A DNA stretch of 64,000 bases from Ascaphus truei (lineage: Eukaryota > Chordata > Amphibia > Anura > Ascaphidae): assembly GCA_036426205.1 (NCBI GenBank), contig CM071568.1, positions 225,782,239 to 225,846,238 of the forward strand, written 5' to 3'. Shown in pieces: positions 33,652-45,755 of the stretch. How positions within the stretch are numbered: position 1 is the stretch's first letter; each line of letters opens with the position of its first letter. The position numbers and the translations under genes are program-made. The notes below the pieces were generated by a model. It did no database searches and was not told the DNA's origin. It saw only the letters and a program-made list of their open reading frames with translations.

Positions 33652-35192
33652 TACGGCTGAGTCCATGGTGACTCCAGCCATGCGGAGGCGTGCTGAGGCT
33701 GAGGGAAAGCAGGTGCTTTCCCTGGCATTAGTTCGCGCACCGTCCGGGGGGCGTGTCTGGGGGCGGGCCAGTGACGTCACAGAGCTGGTTCGCCCTCATA
33801 GGGCGAACCGCTCAAGTGACCAGCCCTGTGCTCCCGTGAGCGCTCAAACTAGAAAAATAATGTCGGCTACGCTTCCGCACGCTTTGGACTGTAACCCTCT
33901 GTGTGCTTTCTCACCTTTACTGGACATCTATCTGGTATATAATATATATATATATATATAAGATAAAGAGATGTGCCTAAAGGAGGCACCAAAGGTCCCT
34001 TCTAAGAGGCGCACAGCAAACCTTTATAATATAATGAGGTCAGGGGTGAATAAATATATGCATAAAATAAAAAAGGTTTATTAAATCCGTTAAATATATA
34101 TATACAGACTATACGATACCGGTTGCAACACGACATCAAGGGACAGCACGCAGGTACAGTAAGTAAATCATACATTTTCTATATTTGATAGAAGACACAA
34201 AAACCGACGTTTCAGTCCCCCAGTGGGACCTTTCTCAAGGTGGTGCAACCTTTATTAGAATAGTGCGGCAGCCGAAGATATCCAGCTCCATGATTAAACT
34301 ATGTGGTAGCAGTGGGATCCCGGCCACTCTTCAACTGCCTGCACCTCACAAAGAGAAGGGGGGAACGGGGTAAAACGGGGATGGGGGGGGGGGGAAGAGG
34401 GGGTTTCACATGGGGAGGGGACAAAATATATGTGATTATTAGATATTACCTAAATAAAAGAACAGAATATGTCTGTAATTGTATTATCCAAATTGCTGTA
34501 CATCCTGCTTGCATCCTTGCAATTGGCTGTTTTAAGTCACGTTCATAGTCTCCTTGACAAAGGGATGCTACATAAACCTCGTTTTCTGCAACAGCGGGTA
34601 GGCGTACCCCGGCATAAGCGAAACTATCGTCGGTCCTCAATTCAAGTATTGACGTGAGTCAGTGCCGATCCAGTGTTCATTGAGGGAGGAGGGTGGTCAC
34701 AGCTTAGACAGCAGTTATATATTTTTATTCAACAGCGTGCATCCTGTCTGGCTCTGCTCTCCCCCCTCTTCCCAGTTATCCTTGTTTATCCCCATACTTA
34801 GGGTTCAGCTACATTAGCCATTATTAGCTCTCAATTACTCGCCGACTATTTACATTTGTCGGTGTTAAATAATCTTCAATACACTCTATCTTACCTAGAT
34901 ATAATAATTCCACTTAGCACACAAAAATCACGTTTATTTGTCCAAAGTTAATACTTACATATAGCAGATATATGGTACTGTAGTTCACATCAAATATGTC
35001 ATATGCTTTTCAAAGATATGTTATCTTGTTCTGCCTTCCGCTCTCTCTGGATGGAATTCCTCTTTCTGACTCTGATCTGATATATAAGCTTTTAGGCTTA
35101 CCAGATGCTGAAGGTTGGTTTAAACTCCTAGATATAAGGGTGTTTATTGGTATTTAGCTGTGCTCCAGTAAACTCTTAGACAAAGATACCTA
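33652..35192. other. Repeat-derived spacer, no gene seen
   Basis: A (TA)n run lies near 33938-33960, a G-rich run near 34380-34410, and a degenerate ribozyme-like motif at 34200-34245. 34460-35192 recurs at about 36860-37600 with many indels. Confidence 0.5.
34200..34245 (-). ncRNA. Degenerate hammerhead-like motif
   Basis: On the minus strand: TTGAGAA in place of CTGANGA, a stem GGTCCC/GGGGACT-like, then GAAACG and CGG able to pair with the preceding sequence. Two core positions differ from the consensus, so it is probably inactive. A further corrupted copy lies at about 36185-36245. Confidence 0.3.
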
Positions 35193-37605
35193 CAGTAAAG
35201 TTTGGTTGTTGCACAAGATATGGTATGGTTCTTGCCCACCTAATATCCTGTCCACGAAATGTGAAACTGTGCTTCAGGTGACGTCAGGACGAGTGGGGAG
35301 ACCGGGCCGATGACGTCACCAAGTGAGCTGTTCGCACTCATTAGCATGAAAATTGCTCACCAAGTGACCGGCAATACTTTTCGTACAGCACTAGGGGGGC
35401 GCCATCATAAGGAATCGGGCACAGTTATTCTGCCCAAAAAGCGCGCGTTGAGTATAGATCGCGGCCTAACTGCTGATCCATGGTCGTAACTCCAGCCAAT
35501 GAAAGCGGAAAGTAAATGAGCCGATAGCTGAAGGCTGAGGGAAAGAGGTGCTTCCCCCTGGGCATATAGTTCGCAAATCTAAAGGATCACCGTCCGGCCG
35601 GTATCCTTGTCTTATGTTCTGAGTCATGTGACTTCACAGGCTGGTTTCGCCGCTCATAATATTGCGGAACCCGCTCAATTTACCAGCCCCTGTGCTCACC
35701 GTTATGCTCGTCCAATAGGGCTTTGAGATAGATACCTAATGTCGGCTACTCCTTTCCGCATATAAAAAAAAAGGAAATCGATACGTAGCAGACTAAGACT
35801 TGAGACTGTAACCCTCTGTGTGCTTTCAACTCCCTTTACTGGGGACATGTACAATCCGTGGTTAATAATAATAAATTTATATATATAATGATCTAGAATT
35901 TCAAAGAGATTTGGCCTAAAGGAGGGCACCAAAGGATCCCTTACTAAAGATGCGCAACAGCAACACCTATTATAATTAAATAGAGGTCAGGGTTTAATAA
36001 ATATATAACATGCATAAAATAGAAAAAGGTTGTATTAAATCCGGTTAAATATCATATATAACAAACTAATACAGATACCGGTTGCAACACGACAATCAAG
36101 GACAGCACTCACGGTACAGTAAGTAATCATCCGATTATTCTATACTCTTGATAGACTGACCTAAAAGCCAAAAACACCACCACCGACAGATTTCAGTCCC
36201 CGCCCCACACCCACCACCCCACGTGGGAACCATTGCTCAAGTAGGTGCAAACGCTTTATTAGAACAAATATGTGGGCAGCACGAAAGATCTCCAGAGCTT
36301 CCATTAAATATAAAAAGAGAGGCGGGGTATGATGGTAGTAGGACACAAGTATGGGGATACGAAAGGAAAAAAGCCCAGTACCGGGGGGGACAAGGAAAAA
36401 GAAAAGGGGGGGGGAAAGGAGAGGAGGGGAATGCGAATGGGGGCGGGTCAAAGACAAAGAAATACGTGGGGAATTGTGGGCTGGTGGGGGAGAGCGCGGA
36501 GGGTGAGCAGTTGGCGGCGGGGTGGTGCAGAAGGCGACCGCGAAAAAACAAGGATCGCGGGGAAGGCAAGAAATTCTGTATAAAATGTGTCTCGGGAGAA
36601 CGAAACAAGGGTGGAACCGGGATCGGAGGGTTAGGACACAGCCGGTGGTCATATAGGGGGAGTAAAAGGGACGGGGGAGGGGGCAGATGTGTTATATATA
36701 AAGGTGGGTGCATGCCGAAATTCTGTATTGTGGAGTGGGATTGTGCTTGTTCCAACCACTTGGTGCTAGAGGTCAACACACTAAGGGAGATGCTGGTTTC
36801 CTAATTGTGATGACTGTGCCAAACTATATTGATTATTAGTATTAACCTACAATAAAGAACAGAATATGTCTGTAATTGTATTTTCCAAATTGCTGTACAT
36901 CCTGCTTGCATCCTGCAATTGGCTGTTTTAAGTCACGTTCATAGTCTCCTTGACAAAGGGATGCTACTACAAACCTCGTTTTCTGCACAAGGCGGGTAGG
37001 CGTTACCCCGGCATAAGCGAAACTATCGTCGTCCTCTCAATTCAAGTATTTGACGTGATTCAGTGCCGATCCATTGTTCATTGGGAGGAGGGTGGTCACA
37101 AGCTTGACAGCAGTTAATTATTATTTTTATTCAACAGGCGTGCATCCTGTCTGGCTCTGCTCTCCCCCCTCTTCCCAGTTATCCTTGTTTATACCCCATA
37201 CTTAGGGTTCAGCTACATTAGCCATTTTAGCTCTCATTGACTCCGCCGACTATTTACATTTGTCGTTGTTTTAAATAATCTTCAATACACTCTATCTTAC
37301 CTAGTATATAATTCCACTTAGCACACAAAAATCACGTTTATTGTCCAAAGTTAATACTTCATATACAAGATATATGGTAACTGTAGTTCACATCAATATG
37401 TCATATGCTTTTCAAAGATATGTTATCTTGTTCTGGCCTTCCGCTCTCTCTCTGGATGGAATTCCTCTTTCTGACTCTTATCTGATATAAATCAGCTTTA
37501 GGCTTACCAGATGCTGAAGGTTTGGTTTAAACTCCTAGATATAAGGGTGTTTATTGGTATTTAGCTGTGCTCCAGTAAACTCTTAGACAAAGATACCTAC
37601 AGTAT
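35193..37605. repeat. Indel-rich second copy of 33473-35190, joined to a 47-bp LTR piece
   Basis: 35193-35239 equals part of the gypsy LTR (32417-32463). From about 35255 the sequence follows 33473-35190 but with frequent single-base and short insertions. The middle (36250-36830) is badly distorted around a G-rich tract. The junction at 35187-35193 uses the shared bases ACAGTA. Confidence 0.8.
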
Positions 37606-38475
37606 CAGGAAATTTGCTCTCTCTCTCAGCTAATCCCACTCTGTGACTGATTAACTGCTTGGTCAGCTACTGAGTCAGGAGGGTGTCTACCAGTAGTTAC
37701 CTTTCGGTTGACTATTTTTTCACAGCTCACTCCATTCTATGACTGATTGATTACCCAATCAATTAGTCACTGGAACAGGATGCACTCTTAAAACACAGTC
37801 ACTGACGCATTTATCTTCCGACTGGTATCTTTTATTACTGGATATTTTAAACATCTGTATATACTGTATGTCGCTACTGATGTTCACCCATATGTTTAGC
37901 ACCACTATTTTACTTTTGATGTATTATTAAGATTGAAAGTTCAGTGGGATCTGGAGCTCAAAAATATTCCAGCAAGAAGAGACTGTAGAGGTCTCCTTAA
38001 AACTTGAAATAACTTTTCTTATAGAATATATGGATAGGATCAGGCTCATAAATATTTATGTGTGAGTATGAGTATAGGTGCGTGGGTATCCAGTAATGAA
38101 AAATAAGATAACGCCTAACTGGCCTCACTCACAATCAGAGCGTGCAGCATCCAGGAAAATAAATGGTGTAAAATATTCTTATATGTCCTAGTAACACTTG
38201 GTAAACACTTACCTTATTGGAGAAGATATATGAATGTCTAGGTAAGTGACTATAGCTGCACAAAGTCAGGTGTACCTTATAACTTCTTGAGTTCTGGACC
38301 TGATCGTTGTCCTCCGGTGTGCCGTCTGCGGAAGTGAATGGAGCAAAAACGAAGAAACTGCAACACTCCCACCCCCATGAAAGAGGTGACTTAGATACAT
38401 AAAAAAAAGCTTTAATGGATCCTAGGCAAAACAGACTGACATGTTTCGCGTTTAGTGCGCTTCTCTCGAGGTCCC
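37606..38475. other. Spacer continuing the duplicated locus, no gene seen
   Basis: Sequence that follows the duplicated segment here is absent from the first copy, which is diverted into the LTR fragment. 37850-37935 is a reverse-orientation copy of 14810-14890. No gene is recognised. Confidence 0.4.
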
Positions 38476-39690
38476 GATACATCACTTCCCGGTTTGATGT
38501 CACATCCGTTCCGGACTTGTGGCTGAACAAGGCTTCTTACTGCTGCTGCTGAGTGTCCGAGAAGACTCACACTCTACGCATTTCATTTTTAAATTACAAA
38601 CTACACTCCTGACAAGTTTGTAAAAAATGAGCCCAGGGCAAATCTTCTCGAATGGGGATCCTTGGTAAGTTGGAGGCGCTGCGCTAGGATTAAGTGTTGT
38701 ATTACCCCAGCTTCCCAGCAAGCGGAGGCTCCGCTCTCCTCTGGAGCCACAGGTTGGTAGAACAGTGACCAGTAGACCCCTTGGCAGGTGTTCAGAAAAC
38801 AGGGCTACATAAGGTATATATTTTAGCGCGTGATTACACTCTCGAAGCATCCATTGTGTGACTAACATAATCAGGATTTACACACATTGGGTAACAGGAG
38901 CACCAAACGATTGCAAATTTAGGTAGATGTAGAATTGTCATTATCACAAAAAGGAAATGGAATATAGTATTGTTGCTTTCAAAGATACAGTGATAAAAGT
39001 ACAACCGTCTGGAGATAAATGCTTTCAAAAACTGCGTCTTGGACGCAATTAATTACTTATGGTATAGCCTTGGGAATCTGGAGCTACAGTCCAGTCATTG
39101 AATACATTATCTCCATTTAAGAAATTAATTCTCTCAGATAAATAGTCCGTAGACCCATTTCATCATATTTTTTATCCTATCTAATAAAGATCACCTAATA
39201 GACTTGAACCCATTATGATGCAACAGAGAGAGATGAGGATCAGCATGGATAAAATTTATTGTGCTATATACACTTTTTGATTAATATGTAGCAATAAGAT
39301 TAAGGTCTACCCAATAAGCTTGAATTAGACCGGTAAAATGAACTTGATAAATACACTACTTATATGTATATTATGTACTGTTTTTAATTATTGTGTTTAA
39401 TGGCAATAGGGTATCTTAACCCCCCTGTCTTATTCTGGTTCTAATCTAAATTGAAGTAGACCTGTTACAGTCATACATATAATGGATAAAGATATAGGTT
39501 AATGGCTATTTATATGCTCTCTCAAACATGAGCTACTGTTGATGAATCTGATCCAGCTAATCTAACTGTAAAAATGAAACGCGTAGAGTATGAGTCTTGT
39601 CGGACACTGTCAGCAGCAGCAGTAAGACGCCTTGTTCAGCCACAAGTCCGGAACCGGATGTGACATCAAACCCGGAAGTGACATATCGGG
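38476..39690. repeat. Inverted repeats flanking a second copy of the gypsy B 3' junction
   Basis: 38476-38585 is the reverse complement of 39569-39690 with a few differences. Between them, 38633-38810 matches the end of the gypsy LTR, and 38811-39560 matches its flank (32632-33405), with many small indels. Because the LTR-host junction is the same, this is a second copy of one insertion event and not a second insertion. Confidence 0.75.
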
Positions 39691-41364
39691 ACAGAGGGAG
39701 ACGCCGGTGCAGCTGGATACGATCGGGAGCAGGCAAGGAGAGGTAGAGAGGAGACGCCTGGAGAGGCACCGGGGAGCCCAGGAGACCGATCGAGACAGCT
39801 GAGGATTCAGCACCGGTACAGACGGCACATAAGGGAGCGTTGGCGGTGACAATTTCGTAACGCTGAGCTATCTGTACACTGATTGTGTCATATGCTTTTA
39901 AATTTTGCACACATTGTAAGTGCATTTCTTTAAAAAAAATTATACATACCTTTTTTTTTATATACGAGCTGCCCAATGGTCCTTGTTCTTCTTTTTGTCT
40001 GAGGTACCAACTTCGTGATACTACAGAAAGATTGCCACGTTTGTGATATGCACTAATTTACCTTGTACATTGTAAGTAGGCAGAACATAAGAGCCAAGAT
40101 TTACATCGTCACTGAATTGAAAACACCTGCACTTAGTTATGTTGTGTAGAAAGTACTTTCTTTCTTTCTTTCTTTCTTTCTCTATCCTATGCTCCCCCTG
40201 GAGTATTGCAGAAATTGTGCAGAACAGATTGCCACCCCTTTGCAGGTCTTGTGATCAGTGATGTCACCATAGGGAGATAGAAGGGTATATATAGCTTCAC
40301 CCGATTTTTCTAAAAGCAGGTTCCTCAGAGTTTTAAGGGGGGAGGTTCTCACCATGAGTCCTGTAAATATGTTTGTGTTGTTGCAGGAAGGCTGAGGCCA
40401 GTGAGGAGGTGACAATTCCTTCCGTGTAATAATACTTTGTGTGCTTTATTTTCAACAAAACATATATAATTTAGGAAAGCCGTCCCTTTAAGACAACATA
40501 AACCGTAAACAAAACGGCCTACTCCACATTAGAGAGACTAAATAATCAACCTTGGGCTTAACTAAGCGACTGGTTAGGGTAGGCTAATTTCCAGTCTCAA
40601 AACAGGACTCAAGAATACTTACTTTGGAGCTCTCTTTCTTCCTTGGTAAAGGGTGCAGCAAGCTGTCTGCCTGTGTCAGCTCAGCTCTCTCTCCCCCTCC
40701 TGAGAGAGAATGTCTATAAAAGCTTTCCCTCTTCCCTTCTTAACCAGGTCAGTCTGGATTAATTAGGTGCTCCTGCAGATTGCCTAGCTAGAGGAGCTAA
40801 CCTCCCACATACTGGAAAGTAAACATACTGCAAACTCCTACTGACACACACACACACAGGCTATGTCTCTGTCACAGTGTATAGATATGTATTTTAAGTG
40901 TTTTGTCCTGGCGTATTGTTTTCAGTTATGGAACATGCCCTATATAGTTAATGCCCGTAGTAATGGTCCAAGATTGTCCTCATGCGGGAAGAGGAGAAAG
41001 CATGTGCTCAGCTTGGAGTTCTCAGAGTAGTAACGCCGAAGCATAATCGGATCGGCCCCACCCGAAGGTCCTCAGTAAACTCCCGAATCAATATGCATGG
41101 CTGAGGTATGCAGTACACAGTAATGGGATACTGAACCCAGGGAACAGTGTATTCCCAATAGGGGCCCACTTGAGATGGGGCATTATTGACACTATGCAGG
41201 AGAATGACAATCTTAGGCACGTTATATAGTGCCGTGCGCGTGCTGCGCCGTGTGCGTGCGCGGATTTTTAGTTGGTTGACGTCAGTCAGCCTTTCTATAC
41301 AAGGGCAGCGCGCGCACGGCAGGGAGAGGGGAGACGACAGACAGCGGCGAAAATGAAGAAATTC

Positions 41365-41366
<2 letters not shown>
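39691..41366. other. Spacer with simple repeats, no gene seen
   Basis: A (CTTT)n run lies at about 40157-40183 and a short (CA)n near 40848-40859. No coding sequence is recognised. Confidence 0.4.

Positions 41367-41436
<70 letters not shown>
41367..41436. repeat. (TG)35 microsatellite
   Basis: An uninterrupted TG repeat of 70 bp. A CA/TA-rich tract follows at about 41517-41580. Confidence 0.97.
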
Positions 41437-41439
<3 letters not shown>

Positions 41440-41681
41440 CTTTCGCGAAAGTTCACAACAACTCTTTATTAAAGTTTTTTTTTTCTTTAAAAAAATCTAT
41501 CTAGGACTTACATTCACTCACACAACCCATGCACACACATATACTCATACACATACATACACATACACACACATATATACATTACCTGCAGCTCCCGGCA
41601 TTATATACAGGAAAAGCATGCGGCACGTGCATGTGCGCTTGCATAGGAACGGCCGCATCCTGTATATAACAGGCCTAACTC

Positions 41682-42050
41682 AGGCTGCGTCCATAGAAGG
41701 ACCGACACTGTGGATGCTCTGCGATGAGCCCCGTCATCCTCAATGAGGATGCCTTGAGAGGGGGCTTCCGCGAGCGTCAGGGATTTTCACCCGACAGGAG
41801 AAATGTTTTCAGACTGCGCTGAGGACGTCACGTGGCTGCCAACATCCAATCAGGATGAAGCAGCGTGACGTTGACGCTGGTGACGTTGACGTCTGCGCTT
41901 CGACCCCTGTTGACCCCGTGACGTCATAGCTCTGCCTCCAGATCGCGCACGCTGGCTCGCCTGCTAGTCCATGAGATCGCTCTTGATTGAGCAGGTGAGC
42001 CTCAGCGTCAGCGCGGAGGAGCGCGGGCTGCCCTTCTATGGACAAAGCCT
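41682..42050. mobile_element. MITE, 369 bp
   Basis: Terminal inverted repeats AGGCTGCGTCCATAGAAGG and, in reverse complement, AGGCTTTGTCCATAGAAGG. The interior is GC-rich with repeated TGACGT strings. No clear target duplication and no transposase. Confidence 0.7.
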
Positions 42051-43202
42051 AAGGGAAACAAGCATAAGCACCTCCCCAGTGTAAGAGTGAGAGCTATAAG
42101 GGGAAGAAGCACAGAGTAAGTTTATAATTTGCCACCAGTTAACATGTCTAAGGCTTGGTCCCCAATGGCTGCGGCTGCAGGGAAAAGAGCCGCCCCTCAA
42201 CGGGGCCGGGCCCACTGCAAGGGGCGGCCGCCGCGCTGCGTCGTCAGTTTTTCCAGCAGACTGGAAAATTGTGCTCAGTACTAGCGACGGAGCGCTAGGC
42301 CACGCCCCCGGCGGTTCAGCCAATGAGGGCAAACCTGCCGGGTGACGTCATGGACGCGCCTCCTGTCACGTCCCCCCTGCCTTTCCCCCTGCAGCTCACT
42401 GCAGACCAGGGAACTCGGTTGCACACGCCGCCAGCCTGGCAGGCGCGCATGCAGCGCTGACAGCGGGGCCGTAGCCTAATGTGAAGTATATCCTTGTATG
42501 GCGAGCCTTATAAATGGATGTGAATAAAGCTCTTCTGTATTATAAAAGTTCCTGGCGCCCATCCTTATTCTATCTGCTTATCCATGCCCTGCCTGCATTG
42601 ACCCAGCACGAACAGGTATGAGAGACTGAGCATGGCCATGTACATTGTTCAACTCGATGGAAACTCCTTTAGAGCCCGGCTAGGAAGGTTACAAATATAT
42701 TATTTGTTTTGTATAATAGCATAGGAAATCCGTGAACTATTTAAATTGTGCCGATTTGGGCACTATCACACTGAAACTCCAGTTAACGTTAATGTGAGTT
42801 TGTATGCGGATGTGCCTCGATCGGCACTATTGTCGTTTAATGAATGTATCAAATTTATAATTTGCCACCAGTTAAAATGTCGAAGGCTTGGTCCCCAATG
42901 TATCAAAGCTAAACTGGTGCAATTCTTGAGCAAGTCAAATTGGATTGGTTGCAGCAAACAAAAACAAAAAACACAAAGCAATAGTCCTTTTTTTTTAAAA
43001 TATAATTCTGGTGCAGGTTTTTTTGCCCCTGAATTGTATCATTTGTGCTTTGGTACGTAGACCCCTATACAATATGCCTCAAATAAATGACAAAGGAAAA
43101 ATACCATACAGAATAAAACAAATTAAACACCAGTGCCAGGTGCCTTTGATTTCCTTTAGAAAAGAGCTTGAAACCTTTTTCTGCTATTCCTATCTCCTAG
43201 AC
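42051..43202. other. Spacer with a 48-bp direct repeat, no gene seen
   Basis: About 48 bp at 42119-42166 recur at 42851-42898 with three changes (TTTATAATTTGCCACCAGTT onward). The GC-rich segment between them may be a further DNA element. No gene is recognised. Confidence 0.45.
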
Positions 43203-43510
43203 CAGGGGTGCGCAAACAGGGGTGCGCAAACAGGGGTGCGTGGCTCTTACAAAGGTCCCACGCTCTTCCCCAAAGCATTTAAATTAAATGCCGGGGATCG
43301 CGCGCAAGGCCTCTGTAAGTTCCCTTACCTTGTCTCCGAAGGCTTCTGGCAACGTGTCACCATGGGTCACATGACGCCATGTTGCCATGGCAACGTGGCG
43401 TCACATGATGCCGTGACATCAGAACGCTGGAGACAAGGTAAGGAGGGGTACACGAGCAAGGGGGGGAGAGCAGGCAGGGGGGCGCAGAGGGAAAAGTTTG
43501 CGCACCGCTG
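43203..43510. mobile_element. hAT-like MITE with perfect 8-bp target-site duplication
   Basis: Flanked by TCCTAGAC (43195-43202 and 43511-43518). The ends are CAGGGGTGCGCAAAC and GTTTGCGCACCGCTG. The left end is locally triplicated (CAGGGGTGCGCAAA three times). The interior has a palindrome around GTTGCCATGGCAAC. No transposase. Confidence 0.85.
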
Positions 43511-43889
43511 TCCTAGACCATTCTACTTTGAAATTAGAGTAATCCTTTTTTTTTATTGTCATGAAAAATCTCTTCTAGTGTTGGTTGTATGAATTACAAT
43601 ATTAAAAGTTTAAGTTTGCTATATGTAATGAACCCGTCTTTATTTGCTTCAAAGCCTTAAACTGGTTCATGCTTATGCTTTAGCACCACGTATATATTCT
43701 GTATTACTTGTCCTTCCTCTGCAAAAGGATTAAATAGTGTGTGGATTCATCATTCTCTTCAGATGTTTGGCTGCAGGAGGTTTGAGCCATGCCTACAATG
43801 CAGCACCAAAACCTTCATAAGTGAACACATGGTGCCAGGATGAGTGTGGGGATTCCAATTAAAAAGCGGATTGGTATATTAGAGATATT
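43511..43889. other. Spacer, no gene seen
   Basis: AT-rich sequence of ordinary composition between the MITE and the GC-rich block. Nothing recognised. Confidence 0.4.
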
Positions 43890-44639
43890 ACCTCCCATGT
43901 CCTCTTCCCCGCCCCCACCCCATCCCAGCCCCATGAATATCCTCCCTCCCCACCCCCCCTCCGGGGGTCCCCACCCACGTGTCCCTCCCGGGCTCCAGCC
44001 CCGTCGCGGGACACTGATGCCACTGCCCGCCCAAGCGTGGGGGGGGGGGACGATGCCTACCCCAGGTGTGGCATCGTCCAAGCTCGCCCACACCCGCCGC
44101 GCCTGCGCCGCGCCCCCCTATAAGAAGGGCCTCCCGCGGGGCTCCCCCCCGGAAGGTACGAGTGGGCTCGCCCGCTGCGGCCTGGGGGCAGGGCCTTAAG
44201 ATGACCCCCTGTACCCCACCTAGAGGTGGGGTGAGGGCAGAAAGGATGGGGGACGGGCCCAGGCCGGCGTGGCCATCTGAGAAATCAGGTGAACATCTGT
44301 CCCGGGGGGCCGCCGGGGCCTCCCCGTCTTCGGTCCCTGACCCTGTCCGATTCTCTCCTTGTCTAGCTCACCCCACCCCCCCCCTCGGCACCCCCCTCAC
44401 CTTCCCCCCCCCCCACACCCTCGAGGAAGTTCCCCCTCCCTTCCTCTTCCAACCACCGGGGGGTGCGGTCCCAGGCGGAGCTGGGCACCGACTCCCACAC
44501 CGCGGGGGTTCGGGCAGGGGCTCGCTCCCATATCAGTCACAGGCCCCAGCCCATTGTCCATCGGCCCACACCAGGTGGGGGAATATCCCGCCAGCCCCGA
44601 CTGGCCCGGATACGCCCTGGAACCCCCATAGACCAGCAG
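43890..44639 (+). promoter_or_regulatory. GC-rich block with TATA-like box and splice donor: candidate POMGNT2 promoter and first exon
   Basis: It stands out sharply from AT-rich neighbours. It contains CCCCCCTATAAGAAGG near 44114-44130 and ends in a strong splice donor, CAGCAG followed by GTAAGAG (boundary 44639/44640). It lies 6 kb upstream of the POMGNT2 coding exon on the same strand. Whether this is the gene's CpG-type promoter, an LTR or another repeat cannot be settled here. Open frames across it look like low-complexity by-products. Confidence 0.3.
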
Positions 44640-45599
44640 GTAAGAGAGGGGGTGGGGTGGAAGACCACACCAGATGCGGGCGATAAGACAATGTTGTATG
44701 GGCACTCCATCCCCCACCGAAATCAGGGAGCCTGCTCTTCTCTTTTTGCTGGGCTGTATCGCGTCGTTCAGCGAGGTGACATCGTCGTGGATGAAGGGAA
44801 CCCTTTTTTTAATCTCCAGAGGGTTTCGCAAAACATCGCTGTATAAGAAAGGAGAAAGGATCCTTGGTTAAAGAGCCGTTAGAATAAGAAGGTTCATTAT
44901 ATGTTTTGTATAATTGCACTTTTCCGTCTCAATGCACAAAATTTGTTGTGAGGATACCTGTTCAAAAATGTTACTCTTACTCGAATACCAAATTGTGAAA
45001 CCCTGTGAAAACCACTAAAAAAAGTTTGAAATAAAAAGCAGTTTGAATTGTCAATTAATCAATTGATGTTTTTATTTATTTTGTCATTGACTCTTTTTAA
45101 ACATTAAATTATAAGCTCTTACGTCGAATATGTAATACAGTAGTTATTAAAGATTTGCATTTAGTAGAAGGCTTTCATCTCACCCCCCTAACATCCCTTG
45201 TTCTATTTTTGTGTGCAATGCACATTAGAAAACATAATCCGCCTTGTCCGTCCTCCAGCCGCTCTGCTGTGTGAAATCCTGCCCTTCCTATTTTTTTCGG
45301 TCTTTCTTGCCCTGTGGGGATTTTCAGGAGCATTGCAGCAAATCATCTTGCATGCAACGCTGACCTCTGGGAAGCTAACAAATTGAGGTGAGCCAGCTAG
45401 AGCGATAGGACATTAGTGACAGACAGAGCATGCTCAGAGAGCTCTGAATTGAAAGAGAGAGGGCAGCAAACAGAGCAGTCTGCAGATGGTGCACTGAAAA
45501 CAGCTATTATCATATGAATGAAAGAGGCTTGAGATTTGTTTATAATTGTGCAACCAGACATGAGACAATAAAAGTCATCTTCCGTCTGTTTTTTTTCAG
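44640..45599. other. Spacer or candidate intron, no gene seen
   Basis: AT-rich sequence between the two candidate 5' exons. It ends in a pyrimidine-rich acceptor (TCTGTTTTTTTTCAG). Confidence 0.35.
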
Positions 45600-45755
45600 C
45601 TTAGAGGCAGGAAAGGAGAACGCCGAATAGCATATTCTCTTCTTCAGCAACATGAGCCATGCAGAAATGTACTGAAATGGAAATATCTCAGATTTGGTAA
45701 GCCGAGATTCGCGAGGCTGCAGATATTGTGGAATAATGTGCAGCATGATCTTCTG
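45600..45755 (+). other. Candidate non-coding 5' exon of POMGNT2
   Basis: This 156-bp segment is preceded by TCTGTTTTTTTTCAG and followed by GTGAGTATT, both close to splice-site consensus. It has several ATGs but no long frame, as expected for a 5' untranslated exon. It is upstream of, and on the same strand as, the POMGNT2 coding exon. The linkage is inferred from position and splice signals only. Confidence 0.35.

Noticed and set aside
36161..36804. Open frames of 160-190 codons on both strands
   Set aside because: They fall in the distorted G-rich part of the indel-ridden duplicate, whose counterpart at 34280-34440 has no such frame.
39569..39690. GAAACGCGTAGAG string as another hammerhead-like site
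   Set aside because: No CTGANGA-type box with a stem II hairpin lies at the right spacing; only the GAAACGCG string matches.
43813..43830. TGGTGCCAGG as a retroviral primer-binding site
   Set aside because: There is no LTR with a CA end before it and no retroviral coding sequence after it.
44066..44686. A 206-codon Pro/Gly-rich open frame in the GC-rich block
   Set aside because: GC-rich DNA lacks stop codons. Both strands show comparable frames and there is no recognisable domain.
45198..45386. A 62-codon hydrophobic frame
   Set aside because: Short, with no homology or splice-site support. It is compatible with chance.
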